Below the pieces are notes generated by a model that was given only the letters and a program-made list of their open reading frames with translations, searched no databases and was not told the origin of the DNA. Below, piece by piece: positions 54,706 through 63,721 of a DNA stretch of 64,000 nucleotides (position 1 is the stretch's first letter; the number at the start of each line of letters is the position of its first letter). A program made the translations under genes and the position numbers. The stretch covers positions 3,355,288 through 3,419,287 of the forward strand of contig WLWT01000001.1 in the NCBI GenBank assembly GCA_012103455.1. Reading direction: 5' to 3'. This DNA is from Gammaproteobacteria bacterium. Its GTDB lineage: Bacteria > Pseudomonadota > Gammaproteobacteria > HK1.

Positions 54706-56529
54706 GTGCTAAGGGGAGGAGAATCGGAACTGGGTAGCCTAGGCACCCTGCGGGCGCTGCTCAGTTATCTCTGGCCGCGGCAATTCGAGATACGCTTGCG
54801 GGTGGTGCTGGCTCTCACCTGCTTGGTGGCCGCGAAGGGCGCCTTGGTCTATGTACCTTGGTTTTATAAAGAGGCAGTCGATGCACTCAGCGCCCAAACG
54901 CACGCTCTCATCGCCTTACCGGTGGCGCTCATCATCGGTTACGGCATCGCCCGGGTCGCCTCCCTCTTGTTCGGCGAGCTGCGCGATGCCATCTTCGCCA
55001 AGGTAGGGCAACGGGCCATCCGCGTAGTGGCCCTGCAAGTATTCAATCACCTGCATGCACTGTCGCTGCGCTTTCACTTAGACAGACAGACGGGCGGCCT
55101 GTCACGGGCCATCGAGCGTGGCACCCGGGCCATCGATACTCTATTGCGCTTCAGCCTCTTCAATATCATCCCGACGCTCATCGAAATCGCTCTAGTAGCG
55201 GTCATTTTGTGGCTGGCCTTGGATGCCTCGGTGGCGTTGGTCACCCTGGTAACCGTGGTGCTGTATATCTGGTACACGATGGCTGTCACCGAGTGGCGCC
55301 TCAAATTCCGCCGCCAGATGAACGACGCCGACAGCCGCGCCAATACCAAAGCTATAGACAGTTTGCTGAACTTCGAGACCGTCAAATACTTCGGCAACGA
55401 GGCCCACGAAGCGAGGCGTTACGACGAGGCATTGCGGCATTATGAACAGGCTTCCATTCGTTCCCAGACCTCGCTGGCGACCCTCAATATAGGACAGGCG
55501 GCGATCATCTCCGCGGGTCTGACGGGGGTGATGCTGATGACAGGGCAAGGCATCGTCGAAGGCACTTTGACCATCGGCACATTCGTGATGGCCAATACCT
55601 ACCTGATGCAGCTATATCAGCCGCTAGGCTTCTTCGGTTTCGTCTACCGGGAACTCAAGCAAGCCATCATCGACATCGAAAAAATGTTGCAATTGTTGGA
55701 CGTGCCGCAGGAAGTCGCCGATGCGCAAAACGCGGCGCAACTGGGGCTAAAAGGGGGTGAAGTGCGCTTTGATAACGTGAGCTTTCGCTACGTTGACGAC
55801 CGCCCCATTCTCACTGATGTGAGCTTCAATGTCCCGGCCGGCAAGATGGTGGCATTCGTCGGTTCATCCGGTGCCGGTAAATCCACCCTATCCCGGTTGC
55901 TGTACCGCTTTTACGATGTCGACGAAGGCGCCATCACCGTTGATGGACAAGACATAAGAGACGTTTCTCAAGCTTCGTTAAGAGCGGTTATAGGCACCGT
56001 ACCGCAAGACACGGTGCTGTTTAACGACACTATCTATTACAACATCGCCTATGGCCGCCCCCAGGCCAATGCGGCGCAAATCGAAGAAGCGGCGCGGCTG
56101 GCCAGCATTCACGACTTCATCATGAGCACGCCCGAGGGTTACCAAACCATGGTTGGCGAGCGCGGACTCAAGCTCTCGGGCGGCGAAAAACAGCGGGTCG
56201 CCATAGCTAGAAGTATTTTGAAGAATCCTAGAATTCTAATATTCGACGAAGCCACTTCGGCGCTAGATACCCGCACGGAGCGGGAGATCCAGGCCAATCT
56301 GCGCCAACTGCGCCGAGGACGCACTACTCTTAGCATCGCCCACCGCCTGTCCACCGTGGTGGACGCCGATGAGATCGTAGTGCTGGACCAAGGCCGCGTG
56401 GCCGAGCGCGGCCGCCACCCTGAGCTACTGGCCTTGGACGGACTCTATGCACAAATGTGGCAGCGCCAACAAGAGGCCAGTGACACGGGCGAGACACAGC
56501 AAAGTGGCCTGCTGCCCCAGGCGATGTGA
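54706..56529 (+). CDS. ATM1/HMT1-type ABC transporter
   Basis: A fused half-transporter of about 600 residues with six N-terminal helices and a C-terminal nucleotide-binding domain. NFETVKYFGNEAHEARRYDE in the membrane domain is diagnostic of the ATM1/ABCB7/HMT1 group that exports glutathione-related or persulfide compounds. Walker A is GSSGAGKST, signature LSGGEKQR, Walker B ILIFDEATSALD, followed by the H-loop AHRLS. The start is uncertain. GTG at 54706 begins the frame, but the strong GGGGAGGA box at 54713-54720 would place initiation near 54730, where only CTG is available. It appears monocistronic. Confidence 0.9.
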   Translation: MLRGGESELGSLGTLRALLSYLWPRQFEIRLRVVLALTCLVAAKGALVYVPWFYKEAVDALSAQTHALIALPVALIIGYGIARVASLLFGELRDAIFAKVGQRAIRVVALQVFNHLHALSLRFHLDRQTGGLSRAIERGTRAIDTLLRFSLFNIIPTLIEIALVAVILWLALDASVALVTLVTVVLYIWYTMAVTEWRLKFRRQMNDADSRANTKAIDSLLNFETVKYFGNEAHEARRYDEALRHYEQASIRSQTSLATLNIGQAAIISAGLTGVMLMTGQGIVEGTLTIGTFVMANTYLMQLYQPLGFFGFVYRELKQAIIDIEKMLQLLDVPQEVADAQNAAQLGLKGGEVRFDNVSFRYVDDRPILTDVSFNVPAGKMVAFVGSSGAGKSTLSRLLYRFYDVDEGAITVDGQDIRDVSQASLRAVIGTVPQDTVLFNDTIYYNIAYGRPQANAAQIEEAARLASIHDFIMSTPEGYQTMVGERGLKLSGGEKQRVAIARSILKNPRILIFDEATSALDTRTEREIQANLRQLRRGRTTLSIAHRLSTVVDADEIVVLDQGRVAERGRHPELLALDGLYAQMWQRQQEASDTGETQQSGLLPQAM

Positions 56530-56584
56530 CGCCCCAAGTGATATTTCGGCCAAGTTAAAATCGGTCTAGAACGAAAGCCGATAC

Positions 56585-58489
56585 TCACCGACCGACCGCC
56601 AACTCGAAGACCTCTACCGCTTGTTGACGGCCACGTACGTTGATTCGGCCAACCGAACGCAATTCGGCGTCTGCCAATAACAACGCGGTGTTCTGCGACA
56701 CCAAGATACGAGTACCGAGTTCCTTGTTGAGCGCTTCCAAACGGGCCGCCAAGTTTACCGCGTCGCCGTGTACCGTATAGCTAAGGCGCCCGCGTGCACC
56801 CACGGCGCCCGCCACCAAAGGACCGGTATCAAGACCGATGCGGCTCGCTATACGCTGGCCGCCGTAAAGATTGCAGCGCACCGCCTGTTGCATCTGGACG
56901 GCTGCTCTAGCGGCGTTGACGGCGTGGCATTCATCGGCCAAAGGTACATTGAAGGTTGCCAAAATCGCATCGCCTTGAAACTGCGTGACCACGCCGTTAT
57001 GCGCTTCCAGTATCGATACCATGTCTTCAAAGTACTCATTGAGCAGGGCCACTATAGCCGTGGGGCCCACCGCCTCGGTTAGGGCGGTGAAGCCCTCCAA
57101 GTCGCAGAACAAGACAGTGGCCTGCGTGTGCTGAACGTTCAAAGTGCCACCGTCCGCCAACAGCGCTTGCGCCACTTTCTCCGGTACGAAGCGCCCTAGA
57201 GTCTCACGGATTAGCGCGCGGTCACGCAAACCTGCGACCATGGCGTTAAATGATTTGGCGGCATCGTCCAATTCCCGTATGCGGCTGCGTGCCACCGCCG
57301 GCGCCGCTTCGAGCCCAGAGGCGAGCACCGCGCGGGCCGCTGCCGACAGCCGCTCTATAGGTGCGCTGAACCGTTTGCCGGCATAAGCCGCGCAGATAAC
57401 GGAGAGGACGAGGACAATACCTCCAGCGGCAAGCGCTTTGTTCAGCCGCTTCAGCTCACTGCTGCCCTGCACTTGCGTATTGAGATAAGCGCCCACGGTC
57501 CAGGGCACCGCTCCGTAGCGGGCGATATCGCGGTACAGATACACGTGATAAGCATCGTCGATTTCAGCACCACCCGTATCGATGCGCTCGCTCTCACGCA
57601 GCATGAAGAGATCGGCCTGATCAGGATTCCAGATGCGGGCCAACACCCTATCGCCAAAATCCTGCAACGTCGGCAGCGGGACTTCGTGTGCCGTGCGCTC
57701 GGGGCGCCATGATGAGAACGACGCATGCGCCAGCACTATCTTCTTGTCGTACAAGATGAACGGCACCATACCGGTGCGCTGTTTGATGAGTTCCAAGGGT
57801 CCGGACAGCTCGGAGATGGGTACCACCTGGCCCAGCATGCCGATGTAGCGGCCAGCGATACGCAGCGGCGTGTCGTAGAGCACCACCGTGGTGTTCAATG
57901 TCTGCGTCCAAAAAGGTGAACGCCAGGCCGGTTCCTGCTGCGTTCGGCCCACCTCCAACCATTGCACAACATCGGGCCGGTCGCTCCAGTTTTCATCGAT
58001 CATCTGCCGTGGCGCTCTGCTCCAGCGCCGCGACCGTCCGGATGTTTCGACGATGGCAATACCGGCTACCTGCGGTGTACCGGCTAATGCTCCGAACATA
58101 AAAGCATCCAGAGTTTGTGCCGCATCGAGGTCCACCTCACCGCGCTCGATGGCCTGCGCTACCCACCGCGCCTGCGACATGACGGGGGTCAAGCGGGCGT
58201 CTACACGCAATTCGATGAAGTCGATGAGCGCCTCACCCTGCGCCTGCAACAATGCGCGGGTGTTAGCGGTAGCACTGCCTACACCGATGGACAACACCAC
58301 ACCGACAGAAATCGCCACCAATAACCCCAGGCCCAGCACGGCGACAGTGGCAGCAGGAAAGCGCCGGCCGGCCAACAGGCGCGCAACGCCGCCCAGGATG
58401 TTGCTCCTTGCCGATTGCACGGTGGGCGCGTGGGCCGCAGGTTCGATACTCTGTGCTCTGTTCATATCCGAACTCATATCCCCTGCCAC
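56585..58489 (-). CDS. Membrane-bound class III adenylate/guanylate cyclase
   Basis: A 634-residue sensor cyclase. The first membrane helix is at about residues 45-70 (AATVAVLGLGLLVAISVGVV), followed by a ~270-residue periplasmic Cache-like sensor domain. A second helix (ALAAGGIVLVLSVICAAYAG) leads to a HAMP-like linker and the catalytic domain from about residue 435. Catalytic-domain motifs are VLFCDLEGFTALTE (metal Asp), FQGDAILATF (second metal Asp) and HGDAVNLAARLE. Because Lys/Asp specificity residues cannot be assigned with certainty, cAMP versus cGMP is open. The ATG at 58489 is followed by a second Met (SSDMNRA). Confidence 0.88.
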   Translation of the reverse strand: MAGDMSSDMNRAQSIEPAAHAPTVQSARSNILGGVARLLAGRRFPAATVAVLGLGLLVAISVGVVLSIGVGSATANTRALLQAQGEALIDFIELRVDARLTPVMSQARWVAQAIERGEVDLDAAQTLDAFMFGALAGTPQVAGIAIVETSGRSRRWSRAPRQMIDENWSDRPDVVQWLEVGRTQQEPAWRSPFWTQTLNTTVVLYDTPLRIAGRYIGMLGQVVPISELSGPLELIKQRTGMVPFILYDKKIVLAHASFSSWRPERTAHEVPLPTLQDFGDRVLARIWNPDQADLFMLRESERIDTGGAEIDDAYHVYLYRDIARYGAVPWTVGAYLNTQVQGSSELKRLNKALAAGGIVLVLSVICAAYAGKRFSAPIERLSAAARAVLASGLEAAPAVARSRIRELDDAAKSFNAMVAGLRDRALIRETLGRFVPEKVAQALLADGGTLNVQHTQATVLFCDLEGFTALTEAVGPTAIVALLNEYFEDMVSILEAHNGVVTQFQGDAILATFNVPLADECHAVNAARAAVQMQQAVRCNLYGGQRIASRIGLDTGPLVAGAVGARGRLSYTVHGDAVNLAARLEALNKELGTRILVSQNTALLLADAELRSVGRINVRGRQQAVEVFELAVGR

Positions 58490-58556
58490 GGCGGATGGTT
58501 ATGCCCGCTATTGTGCTGCCTTCCAGCATGGCACAGATAGCACTGATGTCCCCATG

Positions 58557-58637
58557 GATTCAGTCCCCACGGAGCCAGTCCCCACGGAGCCAGTCCCCAC
58601 GGAGTCAGCCCCCACGGAGTCAGTCCCCCACGGAGTC
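58557..58637. repeat. Five 15-bp tandem repeats upstream of the thiamine riboswitch
   Basis: Units of CAGTCCCCACGGAGC, with variants, at 58561, 58576, 58591, 58606 and 58621 (the last is 16 bp). Any reading frame through them gives low-complexity protein. They lie between the divergent cyclase gene and the thi riboswitch, in a 280-bp region with no recognised gene. Confidence 0.85.
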
Positions 58638-58779
58638 AAAGCGTTGCCAAGCCTGCTCATCGAAGAAAGCTTGCTGGACCAAGGCGCGCGCAAGAGGCGT
58701 GGCGGCGGCTTATCTACCCACCCCGCACGGTGCGCCGGTGCGGCTAGCGCCGAACACGAATTCATCGTAACCTTGCCTG

Positions 58780-58865
58780 ACCGTTGGGGTGCCGTTTGCT
58801 GAGAGGCCTTGCAGGCCAACCCATCGAACCTGATCCGGATAACGCCGGCGAAGGGAACGGGCCGA
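58780..58865 (+). promoter_or_regulatory. TPP riboswitch (THI element)
   Basis: Contains GGGGTGCC at the 5' stem, the conserved CTGAGAG core and the 3' ACCTGATCCGGATAACGCCG followed by GCGAAGGGAA, the TPP-aptamer consensus. It precedes thiD by 60 bp and should shut off the operon when thiamine pyrophosphate binds. Confidence 0.96.
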
Positions 58866-58925
58866 CCCGCAAGTCCCGCCGGCTGCCTTCCCGCGCTCGA
58901 GTGACATGTCTCGTCTTTATGCAAC

Positions 58926-59813
58926 GTGGAGAGCAGTGTTTTGGCCAGCGCAGCTAATGTAGACACACACCGCGTAAACACACCCATCGCCCTAACCATT
59001 GCCGGCTCCGATAGCGGCGGCGGTGCCGGTATTCAGGCTGATCTCAAAACCTTTTCCGCCCTAGGCGCCTACGGCGCCAGCGTAATCACTGCCTTGACGG
59101 CGCAAAACACACGGGCGGTAACAGCGGTCGTTGAAACGCCGCTCGCTATGATCAAAGCGCAACTGGACGCAGTGTTCGATGATCTACCGGTCACCGCAGT
59201 GAAGATCGGCATGCTCTCCTCTACTGACATTATCCACACCGTCGCCGAGGGGCTGGCTAGAACGCCGGTGCCGGTGGTGCTGGATCCTGTCATGGTGGCC
59301 AAATCAGGCGATGCGCTGCTGCGCGATGAGGCGGTGCATACCCTGCGCCAATTGCTGCTGCCCAAAGCGGCGCTGATAACCCCCAATCTTCCCGAAGCGG
59401 CTCGATTGCTCGGGCAGGCCATGGCGCAGGATGTAACAGCCATGGCGGCCCAAGGCAAAGCTCTTTTAGCTCTAGGCGCCCAGGCGGTGCTGATGAAAGG
59501 CGGTCACGGCCGGGGCGCCAAGTGTATCGACTTGCTCATCAGCGCCGATGGCACAACGGCAAGCGGCACAACGGCAAGCGGCATAACCGCGCGCCTCGAA
59601 GCACCGCGCAATCCTACCCGAAACACCCACGGCAGCGGCTGCACCCTCTCCGCCGCCATCGCCGCCGGGCTGGCCAAGGGCGCTACCTTAGCCGCTGCGG
59701 TCAAAGCGGCCCATAGCTATGTGCAAGGCGCCATCGCCGCCGCCGATACATTGCACATAGGCTCGGGCCATGGACCGCTACATCATTTTCACGCCACCTG
59801 GCGTGCTCAGTGA
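58926..59813 (+). CDS. thiD: Hydroxymethylpyrimidine/phosphomethylpyrimidine kinase
   Basis: A 295-residue ribokinase-fold enzyme that phosphorylates HMP-P to HMP-PP for thiamine synthesis. TIAGSDSGGGAGIQADLKTF is the N-terminal substrate-binding signature, and NTHGSGCTLSAAIAAGLA holds the catalytic Asp-equivalent/anion-hole motif. The start is unclear. GTG at 58926 opens the frame; TTG at 58941 has a better spaced GGAGA box. Two 15-bp tandem repeats at 59551-59580 duplicate GTTAS in a surface loop. It is the first gene after the riboswitch. Confidence 0.93.
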   Translation: MESSVLASAANVDTHRVNTPIALTIAGSDSGGGAGIQADLKTFSALGAYGASVITALTAQNTRAVTAVVETPLAMIKAQLDAVFDDLPVTAVKIGMLSSTDIIHTVAEGLARTPVPVVLDPVMVAKSGDALLRDEAVHTLRQLLLPKAALITPNLPEAARLLGQAMAQDVTAMAAQGKALLALGAQAVLMKGGHGRGAKCIDLLISADGTTASGTTASGITARLEAPRNPTRNTHGSGCTLSAAIAAGLAKGATLAAAVKAAHSYVQGAIAAADTLHIGSGHGPLHHFHATWRAQ

Positions 59814-59822
59814 GATCTAGCG

Positions 59823-60818
59823 ATGCCGGTTAGCATCATCGGCGCAGGCGTGGCCGGTCTTTGCATTGCCACAGAGTTGCGTAACCGCAACATCGAAGTG
59901 GCGCTATACGAGCGCGCTGCGGGCCTTGGCGCTGATGCCTGTAGCTGGTGGGCGGGCGGCATGCTGGCCCCCTGGTGTGAACAAGAGAGCGCGCCGGACG
60001 CCGTGGTGCGCTTCGGCGCCATAGCTGCCGATTGGTGGCAGCAGCAGGGCGCGGAGGTAAGCCGTAACGGCTCATTGGTGCTCGCTCTAGCACGCGACAG
60101 AGCGGAACTCAAACGCTTCGCCCGCCGCACCGGCGGTTATCGCGAGATCGGCGAGGCCGAGATCGCCGCCCTCGAGCCAGACTTGGCCGGACGTTTCTCC
60201 CGCGCTTTGTTCTTCGCCGGTGAAGCCCATCTGACGCCGCGCAAAGCGACCGCCACGCTGCTCGCCAAGTTACAGCGCGATCCGGGTGCCGACGTTCATT
60301 TCTCCACTGCGATGGAGCCCCGACCGCAGCGCGGTACCATCATTGACTGCCGCGGTTTCGCCGCCCGTGACGTGTTAAACGACCTGCGCGGCGTCAAAGG
60401 CGAGATGCTGGTGCTGCAATGCACTGATGTCACTTTATCGCGTCCCGTACGGCTGCTACATCCGCGCATTCCGCTGTATCTAGTGCCCCGTGGCGATGGC
60501 CACTTCATGGTGGGCGCCACCATGATCGAAAGCGATGAGCGCACCCGCATCAGTGCCCGCTCCATGCTGGAGTTACTAGGCGCGGCCTACGCGCTTCACC
60601 CGGCTTTTGGCGAAGCGCAGGTGGCGGAGATCGGGGTTGATGTGCGCCCCGCTTTCGCCGATAACCTGCCGCGGCTGCGGCGGCTTGACGGTATACTTTA
60701 TGCGAACGGCCTATACCGGCACGGTTTTCTACTGGCACCGGCGCTGGCGCAGATGACCGCCAGCGTCATAGACAACAGCAACAGTGTTCCGGAGTGGTTG
60801 GATGAAGATCACCCTTAA
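59823..60818 (+). CDS. thiO: Glycine oxidase ThiO
   Basis: A 331-residue FAD-dependent oxidase converting glycine to iminoglycine, the precursor of the thiazole ring in aerobic bacteria. The N-terminal dinucleotide fold is SIIGAGVAGLCIATELR, and the family motif near the C-terminus is NGLYRHGFLLAPALAQ. The start at 59823 lies 9 bp after thiD. The end overlaps thiS by 17 bp. Confidence 0.93.
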   Translation: MPVSIIGAGVAGLCIATELRNRNIEVALYERAAGLGADACSWWAGGMLAPWCEQESAPDAVVRFGAIAADWWQQQGAEVSRNGSLVLALARDRAELKRFARRTGGYREIGEAEIAALEPDLAGRFSRALFFAGEAHLTPRKATATLLAKLQRDPGADVHFSTAMEPRPQRGTIIDCRGFAARDVLNDLRGVKGEMLVLQCTDVTLSRPVRLLHPRIPLYLVPRGDGHFMVGATMIESDERTRISARSMLELLGAAYALHPAFGEAQVAEIGVDVRPAFADNLPRLRRLDGILYANGLYRHGFLLAPALAQMTASVIDNSNSVPEWLDEDHP

Positions 60819-60999
60819 CGGTGAGCCGCGCACTATAGACTCGGATAACTTGGCGCGCGCGCTGCACGAACTCGGTTACGCCGACGCCGTGGTCGCCACC
60901 GCTCTCAACGGCCACTTCGTGGCCGCTCCCGTGCGTAGCGAGACAACGTTGCAAGACGGCGACCGCCTTGAAGTGGTGGCGCCCATGCAAGGGGGGTGA
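60802..60999 (+). CDS. thiS: Sulfur carrier protein ThiS
   Basis: A 65-residue ubiquitin-like carrier that brings sulfur to thiazole synthase as a C-terminal thiocarboxylate. It ends APMQGG, with the required Gly-Gly, and has the MKITLNGEP family start. The ATG at 60802 is within the end of thiO. Confidence 0.94.
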   Translation: MKITLNGEPRTIDSDNLARALHELGYADAVVATALNGHFVAAPVRSETTLQDGDRLEVVAPMQGG

Positions 61000-61004
61000 G
61001 CCCG

Positions 61005-61829
61005 ATGGAGAACCTCTCAGCCTCGGCGCTAGCCCTCCCAGGCATCGATCTCCCAGGCATGAATTTTTACGGCACAGCCATCGGCTCGCGCTTGCTGCTA
61101 GGCACCTCCCAATATCCATCGCCGGCCGTACTCACCGGCGCCATTGCCGAATCCGGCACGCAAGTGGTCACGGTTTCCCTCAGGCGCGAATCGGGTGAGA
61201 CCCGGGCTGGACAAGATTTTTGGTCCCTGATCCGCTCACTGGACGTTCGGGTACTGCCCAACACGGCCGATTGTCACAGTGTCAAAGAAGCGGTAACCAC
61301 CGCCCACATGGCGCGCGAAGTATTCCAAACCCCGTGGATCAAACTGGAAGTCATCGGCGAAGAGGACACCCTGCAACCCGACGTGTTCGGCCTGGTGGAA
61401 GCAGCGCGTATCCTGGTGCATGACGGTTTTCAGGTATTCCCTTATACCACCGAAGATCTAGTGGTGAGCGGACGGCTGTTAGAAGCCGGCTGCGAAGTGC
61501 TGATGCCCTGGGGTGCACCCATAGGCTCCGGCCTCGGTCTCAACAATGAATACGGTTTGCGCTCCATGCGCGCCCACTTCCCCGGTGTGCCGTTGGTGGT
61601 CGATGCCGGCCTCGGCACGCCGTCTCACGCCACCCGGGCGATGGAACTCGGCTGCGATGCGATTTTGCTCAATACCGCCGTCGCTAAAGCAGGCGATCCG
61701 GTGGCCATGGCCAAAGCGTTTGCGCTCGCTATCGAGGCAGGACTGCTTGCGAGGCAAGCCGATCCCATGGAACCGCGGGATATGGCGGCGCCCTCAACGC
61801 CCGTAATGGGTAAAGCGTTGTTGGGCTGA
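61005..61829 (+). CDS. thiG: Thiazole synthase ThiG
   Basis: A 274-residue TIM-barrel enzyme combining DXP, iminoglycine and ThiS thiocarboxylate into thiazole phosphate. The Schiff-base Lys lies in [16 protein letters not shown]. Phosphate loops are [12 protein letters not shown] and [20 protein letters not shown]. The ATG at 61005 follows the thiS stop by 5 bp; an in-frame GTG at 60996 overlaps thiS and is less likely given the GGGGGG box. Confidence 0.95.
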   Translation: MENLSASALALPGIDLPGMNFYGTAIGSRLLLGTSQYPSPAVLTGAIAESGTQVVTVSLRRESGETRAGQDFWSLIRSLDVRVLPNTADCHSVKEAVTTAHMAREVFQTPWIKLEVIGEEDTLQPDVFGLVEAARILVHDGFQVFPYTTEDLVVSGRLLEAGCEVLMPWGAPIGSGLGLNNEYGLRSMRAHFPGVPLVVDAGLGTPSHATRAMELGCDAILLNTAVAKAGDPVAMAKAFALAIEAGLLARQADPMEPRDMAAPSTPVMGKALLG

Positions 61830-61871
61830 GGTGAGCCAATAGACCGAGCCAATAGACATGACCAAATAGAC

Positions 61872-62492
61872 ATGACCAACATGACACTGGACCGGTTTTA
61901 TCCGATCTTCGATAGCTGCGCTTGGCTGCAACGGCTGTTGCCGCTAGGGATCCGCATGGTGCAATTGCGGATCAAGGATCGGCAAGACTCAGAGTTGCGC
62001 GCGGAGATCCGCCGGGCCAAAAATGTGTGCCACCGCTATGCTTGCCAACTCATCGTCAACGACTATTGGCAGATCGCCATTGATGAGGGTTGCGACTTCG
62101 TGCACCTAGGGCAAGAGGACTTGGATGGAGCGGATATTGCGGCCATACGGGCGGCGGGCCTGGCGCTGGGCTTGAGCACCCACGATGCTGCGGAACTCGA
62201 GCGGGCTTTGAGCTTGGCGCCCGACTACATCGCCCTGGGACCGGTGTACCCCACTCGATTGAAGAAGATGCGCTGGCCCCAGCAGGGGTTGGCGCGGGTA
62301 ACCGAGTGGAAAAAGCGGGCCGGGGACACGCCGCTGGTGGCCATCGGCGGCATGACCGTGGAACGGGCCGCGGGTGCGTTCGCGGCGGGTGCTAACATCA
62401 TCGCCGCGGTCACCGACATCACTTACAACAGCGCCCCCGAGTCGCGGGTGCGGGAATGGTTGGCCGTGACCCGTGAACAACGTGACCCGTGA
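61872..62492 (+). CDS. thiE: Thiamine-phosphate synthase ThiE
   Basis: A 206-residue TIM barrel that couples HMP-PP and thiazole phosphate. It shows QLRIKDRQD (pyrophosphate Lys), VHLGQEDL and YIALGPVYPT; VAIGGMTVERA closes the phosphate site. Its upstream gap contains 13-14-bp tandem duplications (61833-61878) that have duplicated the ATGACC start region, so the ATGs at 61872 and 61881 are both possible. Confidence 0.93.
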   Translation: MTNMTLDRFYPIFDSCAWLQRLLPLGIRMVQLRIKDRQDSELRAEIRRAKNVCHRYACQLIVNDYWQIAIDEGCDFVHLGQEDLDGADIAAIRAAGLALGLSTHDAAELERALSLAPDYIALGPVYPTRLKKMRWPQQGLARVTEWKKRAGDTPLVAIGGMTVERAAGAFAAGANIIAAVTDITYNSAPESRVREWLAVTREQRDP

Positions 62493-62511
62493 ACGATACG
62501 AGCGGCGCAGC

Positions 62512-63522
62512 ATGACCATGGACCGCTACGCCCGTCAGACCATCCTGCCGCAAGTGGGCGCCAGCGGTCAGGCTGCGCTCAGCCAAGCGGCCATCGCCGT
62601 GATCGGCGCGGGCGGCCTCGGCTGCCCTGCGCTGCAGTATTTGGTCGGCGCAGGTGTAGATGCTATTACCATCATCGACCCCGACGTAGTGAATATCTCC
62701 AACTTGCACCGCCAACCACTATACGGCGCCGCCAGCCAAGGCCAAGCCAAAGTGGCCGCCGCCAAAGCCGCTCTTAATGATCTCAACGGCGATGTGCGCA
62801 TCGAAGCGATCTGCGAACCGCTCACACCCGCCAACGTGGCCGCCATCACCGCCGGCGCCGATGTGATCATGGACTGCGCCGACAGTTTCGCTGCCACCTA
62901 TACCCTGTCCGATTACTGCTGGCAGCAGCACATTCCTTTTATCAGCGCCTCAGCCTTGGCCCTATCCGGCTACGCCGGCGGTTTTTGCGGTGGCGCACCA
63001 TCGCTTCGGGCCGTATTCCCCGCTCTTCCAAGCAACCTCGCCAACTGCGCCAGCGCCGGCGTATTGGGGCCAGTGGTCGGCGTACTGGGCGCCCTGCAAG
63101 CACAAATGGCATTGGAAGTCATTTTGCAACTAGAGCCGTCACCACTGGGCCAGGTGATCACCATAGATTTCACCCGCCAACACTTCGCTAGCTTCCGCTT
63201 TGACGGCGCCCCCGAGCCGGCCCAGCCGGTGTTCCCGTTCATCGCCGCATCGGCCATCACGGCGGCCGACGCGGTCATCGAGTTGCGCGCTGTAGAGGAA
63301 GCACCACAAGCGGTCACTGCCAGCGCGATGCGCACATCGGTGGCCGATCTACAAGCGCAACGGGCAGTGCTACCGGCGGGCGACAGGCTGGTGTTTTGTT
63401 GCCGTAGCGGCCTGCGCGCCTGGCGCGCCGCTAGTGTGATCAGCGGCCATGACACCCGCCCAATCGCTTTAGTAGCCCTAGGTGATACACCTGTAGGTCC
63501 AACAACCGGGCCCAGTCATTAA
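62512..63522 (+). CDS. thiF: ThiF-type adenylyltransferase fused to a rhodanese-like domain
   Basis: A 336-residue protein. The E1-like domain (residues ~1-235: VIGAGGLGCPALQYLVGAGV, DPDVVNISNLHRQ, NCASAGVLGPVVG) would adenylate the ThiS C-terminus. A short C-terminal domain ends with LVFCCRSGLRAWRAA, a rhodanese-type active-site loop that could carry the persulfide for sulfur transfer, as in MoeZ-like fusions. The two CxxC pairs that bind zinc in ThiF/MoeB are absent: the first reads APSLRAVFP and no second pair is visible. The ATG at 62512 is preferred; an earlier in-frame GTG overlaps thiE in a 16-bp duplication. Confidence 0.88.
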   Translation: MTMDRYARQTILPQVGASGQAALSQAAIAVIGAGGLGCPALQYLVGAGVDAITIIDPDVVNISNLHRQPLYGAASQGQAKVAAAKAALNDLNGDVRIEAICEPLTPANVAAITAGADVIMDCADSFAATYTLSDYCWQQHIPFISASALALSGYAGGFCGGAPSLRAVFPALPSNLANCASAGVLGPVVGVLGALQAQMALEVILQLEPSPLGQVITIDFTRQHFASFRFDGAPEPAQPVFPFIAASAITAADAVIELRAVEEAPQAVTASAMRTSVADLQAQRAVLPAGDRLVFCCRSGLRAWRAASVISGHDTRPIALVALGDTPVGPTTGPSH

Positions 63523-63560
63523 GTCCACTTCACCCAGGCCATCATTCACCGGCCCCATTA

Positions 63561-63700
63561 GGGCACCTCTAAAAATGCACTTTTTCCGCGATTGCGGCGT
63601 CATCTCCGTGCTCGAATCCTCAGGTATCACCTATACACTGCGGTTCTGCGCGCGGTGCTTCCTTGCACTCGCGAAAAAATTACTATTTTTAGAGGCGCCC
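63561..63700 (-). mobile_element. MITE copy 10 (140 bp)
   Basis: Reverse orientation, with a perfect target duplication ATTA (63557-63560 and 63701-63704). The A end faces the next start codon at 21 bp. Confidence 0.93.
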
Positions 63701-63721
63701 ATTAGTCGGTAGAGCGAGTCC

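Noticed and set aside
54379..58640. Tandem repeats as a possible CRISPR array
   Set aside because: Repeats are contiguous without spacers, and no cas genes are present.
58508..58999. Minus-strand frame with VGTGSVGT repeats
   Set aside because: Its sequence is the translation of the 15-bp tandem repeats and of the antisense of the riboswitch and thiD start.
6730..63700. Short frames found in every MITE copy (FRDCGVSAVLESSG-like peptides)
   Set aside because: They exist only because the MITE is repeated, have no start signals and shift between copies; they are not genes.
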